NCBI RefSeq assembly: GCF_900176885.1
Contig: NZ_LT839648.1
Location: forward strand, 4,211,840 to 4,275,839
Source of the DNA: Oceanobacillus senegalensis
Lineage (GTDB): Bacteria > Bacillota > Bacilli > Bacillales > Amphibacillaceae
Length of the DNA: 64,000 nucleotides
Reading direction: 5' to 3'
Shown here: positions 25,789 through 35,861 of the stretch, in pieces
Numbering within the stretch: the first letter of the stretch is position 1
How the letters are laid out: the number at the start of each line of letters is the position of its first letter
Notes under the pieces: model-generated
Database searches by the model: none
What the model was told of the DNA's origin: nothing
The model's input: only the letters and a program-made list of their open reading frames with translations
Made by a program: the position numbers and the translations under genes

Positions 25789-26400
25789 ATGTCAAACGTT
25801 AATTTAGCAGTTGTTTTTTATAGTATGAGTGGAACAAACTACCAGTTGGCAAAATGGGCAGAAGAAGGAGCAAAAGCAGCAGGTGCTGAAGTAAAAGTAT
25901 TAAAAGTAGAAGAATTAGCTCCAGAATCTGTTATTGAAGGAAACGAAGCTTGGAAAAATACAGTGGAAGCTACAAAAGACGTTCCGGTAGCAACTTCTGA
26001 TGATCTGGAATGGGCAGATGCAATCATCTTCAGTGTACCTACACGATTTGGTAATATGCCTTCCCAAATGAAACAGTTCCTTGATATACAAGGCGGACTT
26101 TGGGCAAATGGTAAAACAATCAATAAGGTTGTAAGTGGTATGACTTCTGCACAAAACCCACACGGTGGTCAAGAAGCAACACTTCTATCATTGTATACAT
26201 CCATGATGCACTGGGGTGCAATTATTGCAACACCAGGTTACACAGATCCAGTCATTTTCGGTTCGGGTGGAAATCCATATGGAACAAGTGTAACCGTAGA
26301 CCAAGACGGTAAGATGGTTGAAGATGTAGAAGGTGCTGTGAAACATCAAGCAAAACGTACGGTAACGATTGCTGAATACGTTAAAAAAGGACAGCAATAA
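25789..26400 (+). CDS. WrbA/flavodoxin-fold NAD(P)H:quinone oxidoreductase
   Basis: The protein of about 203 residues has an FMN-binding flavodoxin fold: LAVVFYSMSGTNYQLAKWAE binds the phosphate, FSVPTRFGNMPSQMKQFLD binds the ring, and PHGGQEATLLSLYTSMMHWG is the WrbA signature. It would reduce quinones by two electrons and avoid semiquinones. ATG 25789 has RBS AAAGGAGAA. ATG 25741 would add GLLDKLFGKTKENET in front and cannot be excluded. It is the last gene of the quinone island. Confidence 0.85.
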   Translation: MSNVNLAVVFYSMSGTNYQLAKWAEEGAKAAGAEVKVLKVEELAPESVIEGNEAWKNTVEATKDVPVATSDDLEWADAIIFSVPTRFGNMPSQMKQFLDIQGGLWANGKTINKVVSGMTSAQNPHGGQEATLLSLYTSMMHWGAIIATPGYTDPVIFGSGGNPYGTSVTVDQDGKMVEDVEGAVKHQAKRTVTIAEYVKKGQQ

Positions 26401-26475
26401 TTTAAATAGATGAAGTGAACTCACATATAGGATAAAACATTTATGATATAATCGTTTTTCCTAAAAAGGTTCACG

Positions 26476-26516
26476 AAAGCCTAATGTCTCATTTACAAGA
26501 GATATTAGGCTTTTTT
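26476..26516 (+). terminator. Intrinsic terminator after the quinone reductase gene
   Basis: AAAGCCTAATGTCTC pairs with GAGATATTAGGCTTT (one mismatch) around ATTTACAA, with a run of Ts. Confidence 0.88.
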
Positions 26517-26690
26517 ATGTTTCTTTGCTTACATCCATGTTTTGAAATCCTATCTTGATTAGCAATTATGCTAAATGGGAGGATTGCTGAATAAGCAAAA
26601 CAGGGTTTTGATACGATTAAGTGGGAAATCGGCCTAAAATTGGAACTTCTATCCGATTCAACCGTATTAAAATATAAAAGGGTGGGATTA

Positions 26691-26876
26691 TTGAATATTA
26701 AACCAGACACCATATTTTCTATTGTAGGAATAATACTGTGTTTTATCTTATTTGTCGTAGGTATGCTGTTTGCTGAACAAATTCCTTTACTTATTATAGT
26801 AGGTATCTTAGGGCTTGGTGGTATGGGTTATTTTGTGTCTCGCATTGTAACGAGGGCTATGAGAAATCAGAAATAA
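26691..26876 (+). CDS. Small two-helix membrane protein
   Basis: The protein of 61 residues begins at TTG 26691 behind AAAGGGTGGGA. It has two hydrophobic helices (about 8-30 and 33-50) and a basic end (RIVTRAMRNQK). The frame stays open upstream to 26640, but without an RBS there. The function is unknown. Confidence 0.5.
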   Translation: MNIKPDTIFSIVGIILCFILFVVGMLFAEQIPLLIIVGILGLGGMGYFVSRIVTRAMRNQK

Positions 26877-27072
26877 TTACCTATAATATATTTAAATAAA
26901 CCAGCAAATAAAGGATGTTTTTTTAAACAAAAGGTTGCAATACAGTAAGAAGATGATCTAAAATGGTCGCCTTTAATTCATTCCAATAATATGCTTTGGA
27001 ATATTATATTAGCATGGATGTGGAAGTTATTATACGGAGCAGGATCGATATCAAATGGAAAGGGAGGATAAC

Positions 27073-27531
27073 ATGGACGAAACAAAATGGAATATACAAG
27101 AAGTGAAGCGCTTGAAAAAGAAGCAATTAGTCCAAAACAATCTCGTATTGCTTCTGATATTCGCTCTTTTTGGTTATTTTGCCGAGAACGGAAAGTCCTC
27201 CCTTCTCATTGGCGGATTTTGTGTGCTTATGTGGATTATCGTAGTCATCACGTTGTACACCTTAAAGACGGGAAGACCTATTGGTACAAAGACAAATAGA
27301 ATGGTGCACAAATTGGACAGCATTCGTTTGGGGGAGAAGCGTTGGAAGCGAAGGAAAATCATTGATACCGTTATTATCAGTGCTATCAGTGTTCTTATTA
27401 CAGTTTTAGTGTTCGTTAATGGTTTAAACTCTATAAGATTGGACTTTCCTATGGATGCTTTCCCATTTATAGGTGCTTGGGTAGGCTATAATATTGGAGA
27501 GATTATCCGAATGAAAAATTTGTCAGGGTGA
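27073..27531 (+). CDS. Hypothetical membrane protein
   Basis: The 152-residue protein has a charged N-terminal helix (QEVKRLKKKQLVQNN), two close membrane helices, a basic loop (LGEKRWKRRKIID), a third helix, and a final hydrophobic segment (AFPFIGAWVGYNIGEII). GGGAGG at 27062-27067 favours ATG 27073. I do not recognise the family. It is isolated between intergenic regions. Confidence 0.6.
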   Translation: MDETKWNIQEVKRLKKKQLVQNNLVLLLIFALFGYFAENGKSSLLIGGFCVLMWIIVVITLYTLKTGRPIGTKTNRMVHKLDSIRLGEKRWKRRKIIDTVIISAISVLITVLVFVNGLNSIRLDFPMDAFPFIGAWVGYNIGEIIRMKNLSG

Positions 27532-27635
27532 TTGAAATAAATAAAAGCTTTTATTCAAGGACCCGGAGCGATTGTTCAATAAGTGGCAGTCACCATTCCT
27601 TCTGTATCTCATAAATAGAGGAAAAACGAATTATG

Positions 27636-27680
27636 TAGGTGGGGGATGAAAGACCCCACCTGATGGAAGATTCACTTCAT
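27636..27680 (+). repeat. Hairpin plus GATTCACTT repeat, copy b
   Basis: GTGGGGGATGAAAGACCCCAC forms a hairpin, followed by CTGATGGAAGATTCACTTCA. It lies downstream of the minus-strand cysteine desulfurase and may help terminate it. Confidence 0.5.
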
Positions 27681-27716
27681 TCTTTTTAAAACAGCCTTAC
27701 ATCTGTCGCTAACTGA

Positions 27717-28952
<1,236 letters not shown>

Positions 28953-28984
28953 CTATACTCCTCTCACTAGATTCCTATCTTTAT

Positions 28985-29058
28985 TTTGACAGCGAAAAGA
29001 GTATAATACAAATATAATTATTATTATAATACTATAACAAAAATATTATAGGTGGGAT
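28985..29058. promoter_or_regulatory. Divergent control region between cysteine desulfurase and LysR genes
   Basis: An AT-rich dyad AATTATTATTATAATACTAT lies at about 29017-29036, with ATAAT/ATTAT arms of the LysR-box style (T-N11-A). It is placed where LysR regulators bind to control the divergent gene and themselves. There is no exact promoter call. Confidence 0.35.
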
Positions 29059-29063
29059 GATGG

Positions 29064-29876
29064 ATGAATACGAATCATTTATCTGTATTTAAGAGAGTGA
29101 TGGAGATAGGGAATATTAGCCGCGTTGCAAAAGAAATCCATGTCAGTCAACCGGCTATCTCGATGATGATTAAACGGCTGGAACAGGATGTAGGCGTCCA
29201 CTTATATACCGTTGTCGGGAGAGACTTAATGCCAACCGAAGCTGGTCAAACGTTATTGGAGTATGCGGAATCCATTCTGTCTTTAGAAGAACAAGCCTAT
29301 CGGGCAATGGAAGAATTTCAGGAAGGGAGTAAAGGAAGAATTGTTGTCGGCACCTCCCAAGTATTAGGTACCTATTTATTACCGAGCATTATCCGTTCTT
29401 TTCATGAAAACCATCCCAATATTACGGTAGATTGGGAAATAAGAGCAGATCAGGAAATGGAAAGGTTCGTTCGATCAGGCCGTATTGATATAGGTATTAC
29501 ATTAGCACCTCCAGAGGATCATTTTTCTTTACGAATAAGGAAAGTATCTGATGATAAACTTATAGGAATTCAGCCTCCATATCCTATCGATTCCCAAACG
29601 ATATTTATTCCTAGTGACATTCCTATAAATGGGGAATTAAATGACCAAACGAAGCGCATCTTTTCAACAGAGGCGGTAAAGCAATATGTCATAAAAGGTA
29701 TGGGATATGGAATGGTATTAAAATCTGCGGTAGAGTTAGAGATTTCGTGTGGGAAGTTAAGGGATTGGGATGGATTAGAACCGAGATCTATCCTGTCTAA
29801 TGTTATAACGCGCCCAGCGGAACGTCTTTCTAAAAGTGTATGGCTCTTTCTCCATCATTTATCGGAAGAAAGATAA
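29064..29876 (+). CDS. LysR family transcriptional regulator
   Basis: The 270-residue regulator has an N-terminal HTH (ISRVAKEIHVSQPAISMMIKRLE) and a periplasmic-binding-like effector domain (KGRIVVGTSQVLGTYLLPSI). It is shorter than the usual 290-300 residues; the gap is in the second effector subdomain. It diverges from the cysteine desulfurase gene, so sulfur or cysteine supply is a reasonable guess for its signal. RBS GGTGGGATGATGG. Confidence 0.85.
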   Translation: MNTNHLSVFKRVMEIGNISRVAKEIHVSQPAISMMIKRLEQDVGVHLYTVVGRDLMPTEAGQTLLEYAESILSLEEQAYRAMEEFQEGSKGRIVVGTSQVLGTYLLPSIIRSFHENHPNITVDWEIRADQEMERFVRSGRIDIGITLAPPEDHFSLRIRKVSDDKLIGIQPPYPIDSQTIFIPSDIPINGELNDQTKRIFSTEAVKQYVIKGMGYGMVLKSAVELEISCGKLRDWDGLEPRSILSNVITRPAERLSKSVWLFLHHLSEER

Positions 29877-29887
29877 TTCCATGTGGA

Positions 29888-30172
29888 TGGGTTCACTTTA
29901 TCGCAGGTTAAGGAGCAGTAATCCCCCACCTCGGGAAATGGAGGAAACATTAATCTTTTTAGGTGGGGGAGGGTCTTGTGTCATACCCATGTGGTATAAA
30001 CTGCCCCTAAAAGCCCGATTCGTTCATCTAACAATCAGTGGGGATGAAAGGTCAACAAAAACGCGACGTCCTGGGACTGCGATTACTCGCCCCACCAAAA
30101 AACATTTGTCGCATTGTCGACACTAGCACGACCTGTATCGAAAATCCCCACTGATTGAGATTCACTTTATCT
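29888..30172 (+). repeat. Hairpin plus GATTCACTT repeat, copy c (long, composite)
   Basis: It starts GTTCACTTTATCGCAGGTTA, with CCCCCACC (near 29923) pairing with GGTGGGGG (near 29965). The exact 13-bp arms AATCAGTGGGGAT (30033-30045) and ATCCCCACTGATT (30144-30156) enclose ACGCGACGTCCTG and CACTAGCACGACCTGTATCG, and the tail GAGATTCACTTTATC closes it. This is the longest member of the family and looks like a structured-RNA template or an IS end. No transposase is present. Confidence 0.6.
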
Positions 30173-30260
30173 TCAGGATTTTCTGGATCCATCCTATATG
30201 CAATAGCAAACCAAATTCTGATAAGCTATGAAAGGAAGAGAATATGGAAGGAGGATAAAA

Positions 30261-30647
30261 ATGGACGTGGAACAAAATATCTTTATCAAGCAGCCATTGA
30301 TTTGATAGAAAAAAGATATCCTACGTATACTGTATACGGAAGATGGTCGAATGTTAACAAGTGTAGCGCCAGACGTTATCAATGCTTCTACTGAATTATG
30401 TATGGGTGCAATCCTGGAAGCACATAAACGGAATACTAAGGTTACACATACGGTTTGTGTTGTAAGGGATGATGAAAATGCGGAGTTTACCGTTTTAACC
30501 CCTTGTGGTGTATGTCAGGAAAGACTTTTTTACTGGGGAGAAAATGTCAAAGCGGCTGTAACGAATCCAAGTGGTAAACTAGAGTATAAAACATTAAAGG
30601 AAATACAACCATATCATTGGTATAAAGCCTATGAAGCATCATTTTAG
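30261..30647 (+). pseudogene. Cytidine deaminase-like gene with frameshifts and a deleted active-site motif
   Basis: The gene starts MDVEQ, continues in another frame as YQAAIDLIEKRYPTYT, then in a third as EDGRMLTSVAPDVINASTEL, and ends in frame to 30647. The second zinc motif TPCGVCQERLF is intact. In related enzymes the first motif is ELCMETGAICEAH; here it is ELCMGAILEAH, with the catalytic Glu region missing. With at least two frameshifts it cannot make an active deaminase. RBS GGAGGATAAAA is intact. Confidence 0.82.
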
Positions 30648-30665
30648 GCATAAAAGGAGGTTTCT

Positions 30666-31307
30666 ATGAAACGATCGTTTGTACATTCATTTTGGTTTAT
30701 ATTTTCTGTTATCCTTAATGCTTTGGGGAATAGTTTTATGATTATTTCTAACCTGGGCAGTGCACCCTGGACCTCTGCGGGGGAAAATCTCGTGTACGTG
30801 TTACCTTTTTCCATCGGTGTTTGCATTATTATTTTGCATCTTTTTGCCTTGTTACTCAGCTATTTTATGAAGGTGAAAATTACGGTGGGAGTAATTATTA
30901 AAAGTATGCTTCTGGCATTCCTATTTGGCGTTTGCATTGATTTATTTTTATACATACACCAGCTCGTATATGTGCCGGAACATACGGCTATCCGTTATAT
31001 ATACTTATTCATCGGGCTCAATTTCATAGCCATAGCAATATGTATCTATTTCCAAGCAAGTTCTATCTATCTACCTACTGATTTTTTACTGAAGGCCTTC
31101 GGGAAACTCATGAAAAATTATACATTGGGAACGATTGTATGGACGGCAATACCGTTATCCATAGGGGTGATCATTAGTATCTATCGCCAACAACTAATTG
31201 GAATCGGCCCGGGAACATTGTTGTTTATGTTCGGAAGTGGATTGTTGATAGATTTGTATAATCGTTGGATTGTTATTCGAAAAACTCCTGATAATTTGTA
31301 TGTTTAG
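30666..31307 (+). CDS. YczE/YyaS/YitT family membrane protein 2
   Basis: The 213-residue protein has about six helices. The family motif appears as LGNSFMIISNLGSAPWTSAG near the start, with a second half IYLPTDFLLKAFGK. It follows the ruined deaminase by 18 nt, with RBS AAAAGGAGG, and would once have been its operon partner. It is only distantly similar to the protein at 19746. Confidence 0.72.
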   Translation: MKRSFVHSFWFIFSVILNALGNSFMIISNLGSAPWTSAGENLVYVLPFSIGVCIIILHLFALLLSYFMKVKITVGVIIKSMLLAFLFGVCIDLFLYIHQLVYVPEHTAIRYIYLFIGLNFIAIAICIYFQASSIYLPTDFLLKAFGKLMKNYTLGTIVWTAIPLSIGVIISIYRQQLIGIGPGTLLFMFGSGLLIDLYNRWIVIRKTPDNLYV

Positions 31308-31373
31308 TTTTACTGATCTATGAGGTGCTATTATTAGGCGAAAGTCTATTTTACAGACATGGAGAACAAATAG

Positions 31374-31408
31374 GGGACCAGCTTCGAAGCATTTCGAAGG
31401 CTGGTCCC
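31374..31408. terminator. Bidirectional terminator
   Basis: GGGACCAGC and GCTGGTCCC pair, with TTCGAA/TTCGAA extending the stem, around a short loop. It separates the convergent YczE-like and brnQ genes. Confidence 0.7.
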
Positions 31409-31417
31409 AGTTTGTGG

Positions 31418-32764
31418 TTATGGATTTTTTTTAGAGTTTGCCGGCCAGAAAAGCCCAATCACTGTACCGACTAGAGCTGGTAACATCCAGCCGAGACCAA
31501 TCTCGTAAAACGGCAAATAATCCATATAAAATAAGGTAATCGATTCAAACAAAGCGATGGCAGTGCCTGGCACGCTATCCACTAACGCGTTGTAGCCGTC
31601 GAAGAAGCTTACACCGAACGTAAATACGATGGCTGATGCGTAAACACTTTGCTTATGACCGAATAATGGTGAACAAAGGGTTAATAAAATCAGAACAATG
31701 GCTAACGGATACAATAACATTAATACGGGTACTGCATATTGAATGATATTGGTTAGACCAAAGTTGGCAATGAAAAATGACAGAAGACATAGAATCAGAA
31801 CGAACCATTTATAGCTTATTTTTGGAAAAACCTGATTAAAAAATTCGCTACAAGATATAATCAGTCCGATACTGGTTTTTAAACAAGCTAGTACAATAAT
31901 AATAGCCAGTAAAATATTTCCGAATGGTCCAAAATAATGCTGAGCAACTGCTGCAAAAATTAAACCACCGTTTTCAAATGCCCCGATGGCCGATATACTC
32001 GATGCCCCCATATAAGCGATAAGTCCGAAAAGGAGCATCATTAGTCCCATGGCGAAAATGCCTGATTTCAACGTCGCTTTGGCGATTTCCTTCGAATGAT
32101 GGATGCCTTGTCCCTTTATTGCCTTGATGACAACAATCCCGAATGCGAGGGATGCAAGGGCATCCATGGTGTTATACCCCTCTTTAAACCCTGTTATAAA
32201 AGGTAAGCCGCTATAATCACCAGTTGGCTGACCGAAGTGTCCCATTGGTTTCACGATAGCAGTGATAATGATAATAAATAAAAACAGTAAGAACGCAGGC
32301 GTTAAATATTTTCCGATATAGTCTATAATCTTTGCCGGATTCAAAGAGAAGAAATAGACAATCACAAAAAACATCAAGCTAAAGATTCCTAAATATAAAC
32401 TGCTTTGTGTGGGAGATATAAATGGTTCAAATCCGACCACGAAAGGAACCGTTGCTGTCCGTGGAATCGCAAAAAACGGCCCGATGGTTAAGTAAAGTGC
32501 GATGGAAAAGACCAATCCAAATAGCGGATGGACTCGACCTGCTAAATCACGTAATCCACTACTCCCAGATAAACCAAATGCCAAAATCCCTATAAATGGT
32601 AGCCCAATAGCAGTTATAAGGAATCCAATTAATGCCGGCCAAAAATTCGTACCAGCGAGTTGCCCCAATTGGATTGGAAAAATTAAGTTTCCCGCACCAA
32701 AGAACATTCCAAACAGCATCGTGCCAATGATGGCATAAGTAGAAAATGAAATTCGTTGTTGCAT
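31418..32764 (-). CDS. brnQ: Branched-chain amino acid transport system II carrier protein BrnQ
   Basis: The 448-residue, 12-helix LIVCS family carrier imports leucine, isoleucine and valine with Na+ or H+. It has MLFGMFFGAGNLIFPIQLGQ at the first helix and SLNPAKIIDYIGKYLTPAFL mid-protein. It is monocistronic with a good start at ATG 32764. A long tandem array begins about 125 bp upstream of it. Confidence 0.93.
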   Translation of the reverse strand: MQQRISFSTYAIIGTMLFGMFFGAGNLIFPIQLGQLAGTNFWPALIGFLITAIGLPFIGILAFGLSGSSGLRDLAGRVHPLFGLVFSIALYLTIGPFFAIPRTATVPFVVGFEPFISPTQSSLYLGIFSLMFFVIVYFFSLNPAKIIDYIGKYLTPAFLLFLFIIIITAIVKPMGHFGQPTGDYSGLPFITGFKEGYNTMDALASLAFGIVVIKAIKGQGIHHSKEIAKATLKSGIFAMGLMMLLFGLIAYMGASSISAIGAFENGGLIFAAVAQHYFGPFGNILLAIIIVLACLKTSIGLIISCSEFFNQVFPKISYKWFVLILCLLSFFIANFGLTNIIQYAVPVLMLLYPLAIVLILLTLCSPLFGHKQSVYASAIVFTFGVSFFDGYNALVDSVPGTAIALFESITLFYMDYLPFYEIGLGWMLPALVGTVIGLFWPANSKKNP

Positions 32765-32888
32765 AATTGTGCTCCTTCTAGTTGAATTGAAACTATTTTA
32801 ACACCTATAGTAGGCGTTATCTATAGCTATAAAATAATAGAAATAGTGGAATATTTCACTTAAATATCGGAAGGGGGAGATTGATAGG

Positions 32889-33360
32889 AAAGCTGATAAG
32901 TTAGTGTGAAAGCTGATAAGTTAGTGTGAAAGCTGATAAGTTTGTGTGAAAGCCGATAAACTAGTGTGAAAGCCGATAAATCAGAGTGAAAGCCGGTAAA
33001 CCAGTGTGAAAGCCGATAAGTCAGAGTGAAAGCTGATAAGTTTGTGTGAAAGCTGATAAGTTTGTGTGAAAGCTGATAAGTTTGTGTGAAAGCTGATAAG
33101 TTTGTGTGAAAGCTGATAAGTTTGTGTGAAAGCTGATAAGTTTGTGTGAAAGCTGATAAGTTAGTGTGAAAGCTGATAAGTTAGTGTGAAAGCTGATAAG
33201 TTAGTGTGAAAGCCGATAAGTTAGTGTGAAAGCCGATAAGTTAGTGTGAAAGCCGATAAGTTAGTGTGAAAGCCGATAAGTTAGTGTGAAAGCCGATAAG
33301 TTAGTGTGAAAGCCGATAAGTCAGAGTGAAAGCTGATAAATGGGAAGGACCGCTGATAAA
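32889..33360. repeat. 24-unit tandem array, 20-bp period, core GCYGATAA
   Basis: The unit is AAAGCTGATAAGTTAGTGTG with variants: core T/C (AGCTGATAA or AGCCGATAA) and linker TTAGTGTG, TTTGTGTG, CTAGTGTG or TCAGAGTG. Twenty-four cores lie exactly 20 bp apart. Runs of identical variants (six or more TTTGTGTG in a row, then AGCC with TTAG) show homogenisation by slippage or unequal exchange. TGATAA/CGATAA in every unit brings stops, so it is non-coding. The array sits between the divergent-type upstream region of brnQ and the end of the DUF192 gene. A related array lies at 63866-64000. Confidence 0.92.
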
Positions 33361-33504
33361 ATGAAAGGACTGAACGACTATGAACCTATCATTACATGGA
33401 TAATAAAAGGACCCTACATTCTAGACTTATCTGAAATGTATGGTCCAATATTTTATCCAAAAATTTAACAAATCCCTTGTCTCACCCTACGAGATAAGTT
33501 ACAT

Positions 33505-33885
33505 TCAATCAAACTTTACATAATCCCCTTCTTTAATTTGATTCTTTTCAAACCATCCTAGATTCACTTCGATGGCATATTGATAAAAACGTTCTGGATT
33601 ATAGATGGGACAGTCATTCCCTTGACAAGGTTGCATATCTAGTATTTTTAGAATTTCCCCATCTGAATCAAGAAAAGCAATCGATAAAGGAATGCATGTG
33701 TTTTTCATCCAAAAGCCACCATATATTTTTCCCGGAAACACAAATAACATCCCCTCATTTTCGGGTAATATTTCAACAAACATTAATCCTTTTTCTATTT
33801 TTCTAGGAGTATCTGAAACATGAACCATTAATCTAGTTTCCCTGTATCCACTAAGTATTTTTATTGTTTTCATTCTATTTCTCAT
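33505..33885 (-). CDS. DUF192 family protein
   Basis: The 126-residue protein has the DUF192 core: RKIEKGLMFVEILPENEGML, FWMKNTCIPLSIAFLDSDGE, and a C-terminal YAIEVNLGWFEKNQIKEGD. Members are often exported, but no signal peptide is present here. The function is unknown. A GTG at 33891 and an ATG at 33885 compete; GAAGGTGAG favours the ATG. Confidence 0.8.
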   Translation of the reverse strand: MRNRMKTIKILSGYRETRLMVHVSDTPRKIEKGLMFVEILPENEGMLFVFPGKIYGGFWMKNTCIPLSIAFLDSDGEILKILDMQPCQGNDCPIYNPERFYQYAIEVNLGWFEKNQIKEGDYVKFD

Positions 33886-34114
33886 GTTCACTCACCTTCA
33901 AGTACAGGAAAGAAATTTGGAGATAAAACGAAAGCAAGAAGAAATAATAACTAGCAATCTCCTTTTTCATACTTATTCAACGGGTTTCCATTTCATACTC
34001 TTTTAATTGAAAAAGGATGGGTCAAAATAATTGGAGTTTCTCCTATTTATTTTCTGTTTTGATGTTAACTTTTTAATATACAAATCGTTTAATAAGTAGA
34101 AGGGAGGGGAGTTG

Positions 34115-34636
34115 TTGAAATTAAATGCAGATCTGCAAGAAATGTTACAGGAAAAATCCGAAATCATTTTTAAGTATTTAGTGAAAATTGGGGCTGCTCC
34201 TAGTGATGCAGAAGATATCATACAAGAAGCGTTATATAAATTTATCTTATATATGGATTCGATTGATTCTAACAAGGCATACAGTTGGCTATTCCGTGTT
34301 TCCCTTAATCGATATTATGACTTATGTCGGAAGCAAAAAAGAAACGTTCGAGTATCCATGGAAAACGTTGAACTCGTAGATGAATCTCTTTTACCGGAAG
34401 AATTTATTCAACAAGATGAAAGGAACAAGGAGATCCAAGATTTACTTAATCAATTAACTCCTCTTCACAAGCAACTATTATTATTAAAATATGATTTGGA
34501 GTTAAGTTATCAAGAAATTGCTGAAATGTTGGATTTAAACATAGGTACGTTAAAAACGTATTTATATCGTGCTAGGGAATCGTTTAAACAAAAGTACAGA
34601 AGGGAGCAAACAAAAAATGACGGATCACAAAGATAG
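34115..34636 (+). CDS. ECF-type RNA polymerase sigma factor
   Basis: The 173-residue sigma-70 family protein has region 2 (about 10-75: DAEDIIQEALYKFILYM and AYSWLFRVSLNRYYDLCRK) and region 4 (about 115-165: PLHKQLLLLKYDLELSYQEI, then TLKTYLYRARE). The start is TTG 34115 (or 34112) after GGGAGGGGA. The next gene overlaps it by 20 nt and encodes its likely anti-sigma factor. Which stress it answers is not visible. Confidence 0.9.
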   Translation: MKLNADLQEMLQEKSEIIFKYLVKIGAAPSDAEDIIQEALYKFILYMDSIDSNKAYSWLFRVSLNRYYDLCRKQKRNVRVSMENVELVDESLLPEEFIQQDERNKEIQDLLNQLTPLHKQLLLLKYDLELSYQEIAEMLDLNIGTLKTYLYRARESFKQKYRREQTKNDGSQR

Positions 34637-35639
34637 TAAAAAGGAAAAAGAACTCAATGAGCTTTTTAATGGTAATTTAAATAAGCCTACATTTAAAAGA
34701 ACAGTTAGAAAGGCCAAAATAATGACCATTATTCGTAACATCGCTATTACGTTATTTGTTGTAATGTTTTTAGTTATCGTCTTAGGTTTTTCTTGGTTAT
34801 CCATGATGAGATGGAATCAAGAGAATGCAGTACGAGATATTGAATTATTTACCCGAATAAGTGACCCGAACATAGAAGCGTTAGGCGTTCAAAAGATGGG
34901 AAATGGCCTTTTCGAGGGAATTTTAATTTTTGACCGCTATAAAGAGATAGAGGGAATACCAGTTAACTGGAGTGATCAAGTGGTTACGTATAGTCTCTTT
35001 GGGGGAATTAGTCGTTTAGCAGGAGACCATACACCGATTCAGTTAATCGACGAAAAGGATGGCCAAAAAAGGTATTACAATCGTGACACCAAACAAAGGA
35101 TTATGCAATTCTATCATCCAGAAGTGACATACAATGATGTTAGAAATGACCTGAATCGCTTAAATAATTTGACCGACGAAACGCTCGTTGAAATGGCTCT
35201 ATCATTTGATAAAAAATATACACCAGAAGAAGTACGTGATTTCATTCATGAAGATGTCACACTCGAATGGTACTGGGCAGATACGTATACGAATTTGGAT
35301 GGGATAAAAGAAATAAATCGTGGAGATGAAACCATACCAGCATTTCCAGAATTAGCATCTCAGGTATATGGATTCAACCATTTGCCTCATAATCCTTCCC
35401 AAAGTGAAGAGGTGTTTATTGAAGACATTAAAACAGGATTTAGTATAGAAGGTGGGAAATACTTTGGAGAATTCCAACGTATTTATAACTATATAAAAGG
35501 GAAAACTTCTACTCTTTCTGCGGACCATGTAGACGTATTAGGTGTTGTTGTAACGGGTACAGCAGCAGAATTAAAAAAATTAAATGATTCCGATATGATT
35601 CGTGCATCCGTATTAGGCGTTACAGCAAATCCATATTAA
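34617..35639 (+). CDS. Membrane anti-sigma factor with sigma-regulator N- and C-terminal domains
   Basis: The 340-residue protein has a cytoplasmic start (KEKELNELFNGNLNKPTFKR), one membrane helix at about 35-60, and a long extracytoplasmic part. It matches the Sigma_reg_N / Sigma_reg_C architecture of Bacillus anti-sigma factors, with the C-terminal domain near FIHEDVTLEWYWADTYTN to DVLGVVVTG. ATG 34617 has RBS AGAAGGGAG and overlaps the sigma gene, as expected for a coupled sigma/anti-sigma pair. The frame extends to 34569 without an RBS. Confidence 0.83.
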   Translation: MTDHKDSKKEKELNELFNGNLNKPTFKRTVRKAKIMTIIRNIAITLFVVMFLVIVLGFSWLSMMRWNQENAVRDIELFTRISDPNIEALGVQKMGNGLFEGILIFDRYKEIEGIPVNWSDQVVTYSLFGGISRLAGDHTPIQLIDEKDGQKRYYNRDTKQRIMQFYHPEVTYNDVRNDLNRLNNLTDETLVEMALSFDKKYTPEEVRDFIHEDVTLEWYWADTYTNLDGIKEINRGDETIPAFPELASQVYGFNHLPHNPSQSEEVFIEDIKTGFSIEGGKYFGEFQRIYNYIKGKTSTLSADHVDVLGVVVTGTAAELKKLNDSDMIRASVLGVTANPY

Positions 35640-35654
35640 GTAGTATATTTCAAA

Positions 35655-35686
35655 AAGGCATCAATCTTACATAAGATGGGTGCCTT
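35655..35686 (+). terminator. Terminator after the anti-sigma gene
   Basis: AAGGCATCAATCTTA pairs imperfectly with TAAGATGGGTGCCTT, then CATATTTG. Confidence 0.5.
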
Positions 35687-35861
35687 CATATTTGCACATG
35701 TCATGAAATGGTAATGACATGTTTTGAAATATTTGGTACGAGGCAATATGGAGGGAATCCTTTTAATAAGGTTTCCCTATTAATCTAATCGGCCAGTTTA
35801 GAATGGAACGAATCCTGTCTGATAGTAATTGGACAAGAGCTTGTTCAGCGATTGCTTAGGT

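Noticed and set aside
32889..33360. CRISPR-like regular repeat array
   Set aside because: The unit is only 20 bp and there are no unique spacers; the linkers repeat too. No cas genes are present.
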